From an uncultured Clostridia bacterium (GTDB lineage Bacteria > Bacillota > Clostridia > Oscillospirales > Ruminococcaceae): a stretch of DNA of 15,724 bases. The stretch is taken from NCBI GenBank assembly GCA_937901805.1, contig CALDJI010000291.1, forward strand, positions 1-15,724, given 5' to 3'. Positions within the stretch are counted from its first letter, which is position 1, and every line of letters starts with the position of its first letter. The position numbers were made by a program, and so were the translations under genes. This document shows, piece after piece, positions 13,894 through 15,724 of the stretch. The notes under the pieces are model-generated. The model worked only from the letters and a program-made list of their open reading frames with translations, searched no databases and had not been told where the DNA came from.

Positions 13894-15036
13894 ATGGAAG
13901 CTGCCCACAACAATAGACGGCGCATGCCAAAAGCCCTGGGACTGTGCGCCGGGGTCTGCCTTGTTACCCTGTTGTTTCTGTTTTACCCGGAGGTCATCTC
14001 TGCCGGGGCGTCCACCGGGCTTTCCCTATGCGCGGGCGTCCTGATCCCGTCCCTGTTTCCGTTTATGGCTCTCTCCTCGTTCGCATTATATTCCGGGGCG
14101 GACTATCCCATTGTACGCCTGCTCGGAAAAGGGGCGGTCAAACTTCTGCGCCTGCCTGCGCGCAGTGTGAGTATTTTCCTGTTCAGCCTGCTTGGAGGGT
14201 ACCCCATTGGGCCGAAGCTGATCGCCTCCTGCGTCGAGCGTGGGGAGCTTGATACACACCAGGCACAGCGGATGCTCTCCTTCTGCTCCAATGCCGGCCC
14301 CGCCTTTGTGGTAAGCGCCGTAGGGTTTGGGATTCTCGGCAATGTGGCCGCAGGGCTGGTTCTGCTCGGCGCGCAGGTGCTCTCCGCTTTCATAATTGCC
14401 CTGGGTTCCTCCCTGTTTGAAAGAGAGCGTCCCGTTTATCGGCCGATGAAACCGCCCGCCGCACCAATTGGGCTGTCCTTTGTCCGGGCGGTCACGGACA
14501 GCGCGTCGTCCATGATGGCCCTGTGTGCATTTGTCGTCATATTCGCTGTGATCCTGCGCATGATGGATGGGTTTGGGGTATTTGCCGCCCTTGCTTCCCT
14601 GCTGCATCTGGATACGGCTTTTGTAACCGCATTGATATCCGGTTTTCTGGAGGTGACCTCCGGCTGCAAGGCAGCCGCCGCATGTACCGGGACGGCATCC
14701 ATCCTGCTCTGCTGCCTGTTCACAGCATTTTCCGGGCTGTCCGTCCTGTTCCAGGTGCGCTCCATCCTGCAGCATGTGGAGATCCGCTTCGGCCCCTATC
14801 TGCTGTCCAAGTTCCTGCACTGCGTGCTCTCAACCGGATTTGTACTACTGTTTTTCCAGCTGTTTCCCCCGATAGCGGACGTCTTCGGGCCTTCCCATCT
14901 CCCTTTGGGGAGTGAAATCCGTCCTTTTTCTTTTTCCGCATGGACCACCCTCCTGTTTTTCCTCGCCTGCCTGACTCTGATCATTGGAACCGGGAAGAAA
15001 AAACACAGCCGGTTTTCCGGAAAAAAGCGCCGGTAA
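13894..15036 (+). CDS. ylbJ: Sporulation integral membrane protein YlbJ
   Basis: A 380-residue polytopic membrane protein of the YlbJ family, needed for spore cortex formation in Bacillus and expressed in the mother cell. About eight hydrophobic segments are visible. Family marks are LGGYPIGPKLI (about 105-115), the NAGPAF stretch (about 134-139) and the second-half repeat SGFLEVTSG, consistent with the nucleoside-recognition/GATE-type fold. The tail is strongly basic (KKKHSRFSGKKRR). The ATG at 13894 follows AAAAGGAG with a suitable gap. It is transcribed away from yqfCD; a CATA-type -10 may lie at 13862-13870. Confidence 0.93.
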   Translation: MEAAHNNRRRMPKALGLCAGVCLVTLLFLFYPEVISAGASTGLSLCAGVLIPSLFPFMALSSFALYSGADYPIVRLLGKGAVKLLRLPARSVSIFLFSLLGGYPIGPKLIASCVERGELDTHQAQRMLSFCSNAGPAFVVSAVGFGILGNVAAGLVLLGAQVLSAFIIALGSSLFERERPVYRPMKPPAAPIGLSFVRAVTDSASSMMALCAFVVIFAVILRMMDGFGVFAALASLLHLDTAFVTALISGFLEVTSGCKAAAACTGTASILLCCLFTAFSGLSVLFQVRSILQHVEIRFGPYLLSKFLHCVLSTGFVLLFFQLFPPIADVFGPSHLPLGSEIRPFSFSAWTTLLFFLACLTLIIGTGKKKHSRFSGKKRR

Positions 15037-15072
15037 CACCTGTTCCCGCTGGTTTTTTTCTGCCGGATTTGG

Positions 15073-15078
15073 TATGAT
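15073..15078 (+). promoter_or_regulatory. Extended -10 promoter of the four-cysteine protein gene
   Basis: TATGAT at 15073-15078, preceded by TGG, forms an extended -10. The -35 region is poor. The start would be near 15085, just upstream of the Shine-Dalgarno. Confidence 0.45.
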
Positions 15079-15101
15079 GGGAATCAGAGAGGATGAATTT
15101 T

Positions 15102-15323
15102 ATGTTTTCCAGACGCAAATTTTTCGGAAACCAGATCGAACCGGCCTGCGAGTACTGTGCCAACGGTAAAAAAAGCAAGGATGGGGAGAGTATTTTGTGC
15201 GAACGCCAGGGCATCGTAGCCCCTTATTACTCCTGCCGCAAATTCTCCTACGATCCGCTCAAGCGGGTTCCCAAACGGACGCCGAAACTCCCGGAGTACG
15301 ATGCAGAGATGTTCAAACTATAA
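15102..15323 (+). CDS. Small four-cysteine protein of unknown function
   Basis: A 73-residue basic protein with cysteines at 16, 19, 33 and 45 (CEYC, then ILC, then YSC), a pattern that could bind zinc. The C-terminal part (KRVPKRTPKLPEYD) is rich in Lys, Arg and Pro. I do not recognise a named family, though the compact conserved look argues for a real gene. I chose the ATG at 15102 because GAGAGG ends nine bases before it; the ATG at 15093 directly abuts that site. It has its own promoter-like element and a strong terminator, so it may be transcribed alone. No membrane segment is seen. Confidence 0.75.
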   Translation: MFSRRKFFGNQIEPACEYCANGKKSKDGESILCERQGIVAPYYSCRKFSYDPLKRVPKRTPKLPEYDAEMFKL

Positions 15324-15330
15324 GAACCCA

Positions 15331-15367
15331 AAAAGGCTTCCCCATTGGCAAGATGAGGAAGCCTTTT
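15331..15367 (+). terminator. Intrinsic terminator after the four-cysteine gene
   Basis: AAAAGGCTTCC (15331-15341) pairs with GGAAGCCTTTT (15357-15367), with CAT/ATG adding three pairs inside. The stem starts 8 bases after the stop codon and ends in TTTT; the A-run on the other arm allows function in both directions. Confidence 0.85.
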
Positions 15368-15636
15368 CAGTATAGGCAGTTTATAGTATTTTCCAGAGTA
15401 TCCGGCTTTCCTACGGGAGATTGGCGTACCGCTCAGGCAGGAGGCTGCATGGGACAAGCAGCCTCCTTTCGGAAAAGATGGGATTTTCTGCACAGAAGGA
15501 TGACATCGTCCGTGCAAAGTGGGAAAAATACGATTTCTGTAAAAGCGTTGGACATTTTGCCACCGGTATTGTAAAATAGTCCTAGCAAATTACGGGAAGG
15601 GCTTTCTTTTCCGGATGGAAAGAGGGGCGCGATTCT
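15368..15636. other. Intergenic stretch with a strong GC-rich hairpin and a promoter
   Basis: No convincing gene. A perfect 10-pair hairpin AGGAGGCTGC/GCAGCCTCCT (15439-15448 and 15458-15467, 9-nt loop) is followed by TTTC. A weaker GCAC/GTGC hairpin lies further on, near 15490-15520. A minus-strand open frame (15248-15517) crosses the terminator and looks spurious. Confidence 0.5.
15548..15577 (+). promoter_or_regulatory. Sigma-A promoter of the gene at the right edge
   Basis: TTGGAC (15548-15553), an 18-base spacer and TAAAAT (15572-15577). The start would be near 15584, about 50 nt before the ATG. Confidence 0.5.
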
Positions 15637-15724
15637 ATGAAAGAAATTCGTGTAACGGATTTTGAGACGGACTGGGGGACGTTTACCTCCTTTTTCGAGG
15701 ATGGGCGCTTGATCTGCCTGTCCC
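15637..15724 (+). CDS. Start of a gene, possibly methylated-DNA--protein-cysteine methyltransferase (cut by window edge)
   Basis: Only 29 codons are visible, beginning MKEIRVTDFETDWGTFTSFF and continuing EDGRLICLS. The pattern (a strand, then T-x-WG-x-x-T, then a short D/G-x-L strand) resembles the N-terminal domain of Ogt/MGMT proteins, which remove alkyl groups from O6-alkylguanine. The catalytic PCHR motif lies beyond the window, so the call is tentative. The ATG at 15637 follows GAGGGG with a 9-base gap, good evidence that the gene itself is real. Confidence 0.5.
   Translation, partial: MKEIRVTDFETDWGTFTSFFEDGRLICLS

Noticed and set aside
14086..14820. 244-codon minus-strand frame opposite ylbJ
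   Set aside because: Antisense to a clear membrane protein; composition is Gly, Gln and His-rich, typical of a shadow frame.
15248..15517. 89-codon minus-strand frame past the right-hand terminator
   Set aside because: It runs through both a terminator and a strong hairpin and overlaps the four-cysteine gene in antisense.

Overview
The window looks like chromosomal DNA of an endospore-forming member of the Clostridia, most likely an Oscillospirales/Ruminococcaceae-type anaerobe. This rests on the sporulation genes yqfC, yqfD and ylbJ, the conserved Firmicutes order phoH-ybeY-dgkA-era-yqzL-recO, mutS2, a T-box leader, and strong purine-rich ribosome binding sites. The species cannot be named from the sequence. 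Almost everything reads on the minus strand; ylbJ and the two genes after it are on the plus strand.

Right to left on the minus strand, the core block is yqfC-yqfD (sporulation), then phoH-ybeY-dgkA-era with its own extended -10 promoter, then yqzL-recO-mutS2 and a small YjdJ-type acetyltransferase, closed by a strong terminator at about 5417-5459. Spacings are very tight (4-base to 50-base overlaps, or gaps of 1 to 18 bases), so translational coupling is likely. Together these genes handle RNA maturation and ribosome assembly (YbeY, Era, PhoH), lipid recycling (DgkA) and DNA repair (RecO, MutS2). ylbJ diverges from yqfC. It is followed by a small four-cysteine protein with its own terminator, and by the start of a gene that may encode an alkyltransferase of the Ogt/MGMT type.

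The left part is more accessory. At the edge is potA with the first codons of potB (polyamine ABC importer), behind a sigma-A promoter and an unusually long leader of about 280 nt. Next come a gene-poor spacer, a DUF4854-like lipoprotein with a consensus promoter overlapped by a palindrome, and an acyl-CoA synthetase controlled by a complete T-box riboswitch. I read its specifier codon as GUA (valine), and the T-box bulge (UGGU) fits the A73 of tRNA-Val. This suggests the enzyme activates a branched-chain acid such as isobutyrate for valine supply, which is unusual for a T-box target.

Between the T-box gene and the acetyltransferase lies a second candidate system: a gene for a 60-residue ribbon-helix-helix-like protein, and a divergent candidate small RNA (about 5209-5461). 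The RNA has four strong hairpins, three of which carry the same C/U-rich loop motif, and ends in a strong terminator. Copies of ATAATAGAA overlap the -10 elements of both transcription units, so the DNA-binding protein may control itself and the RNA.
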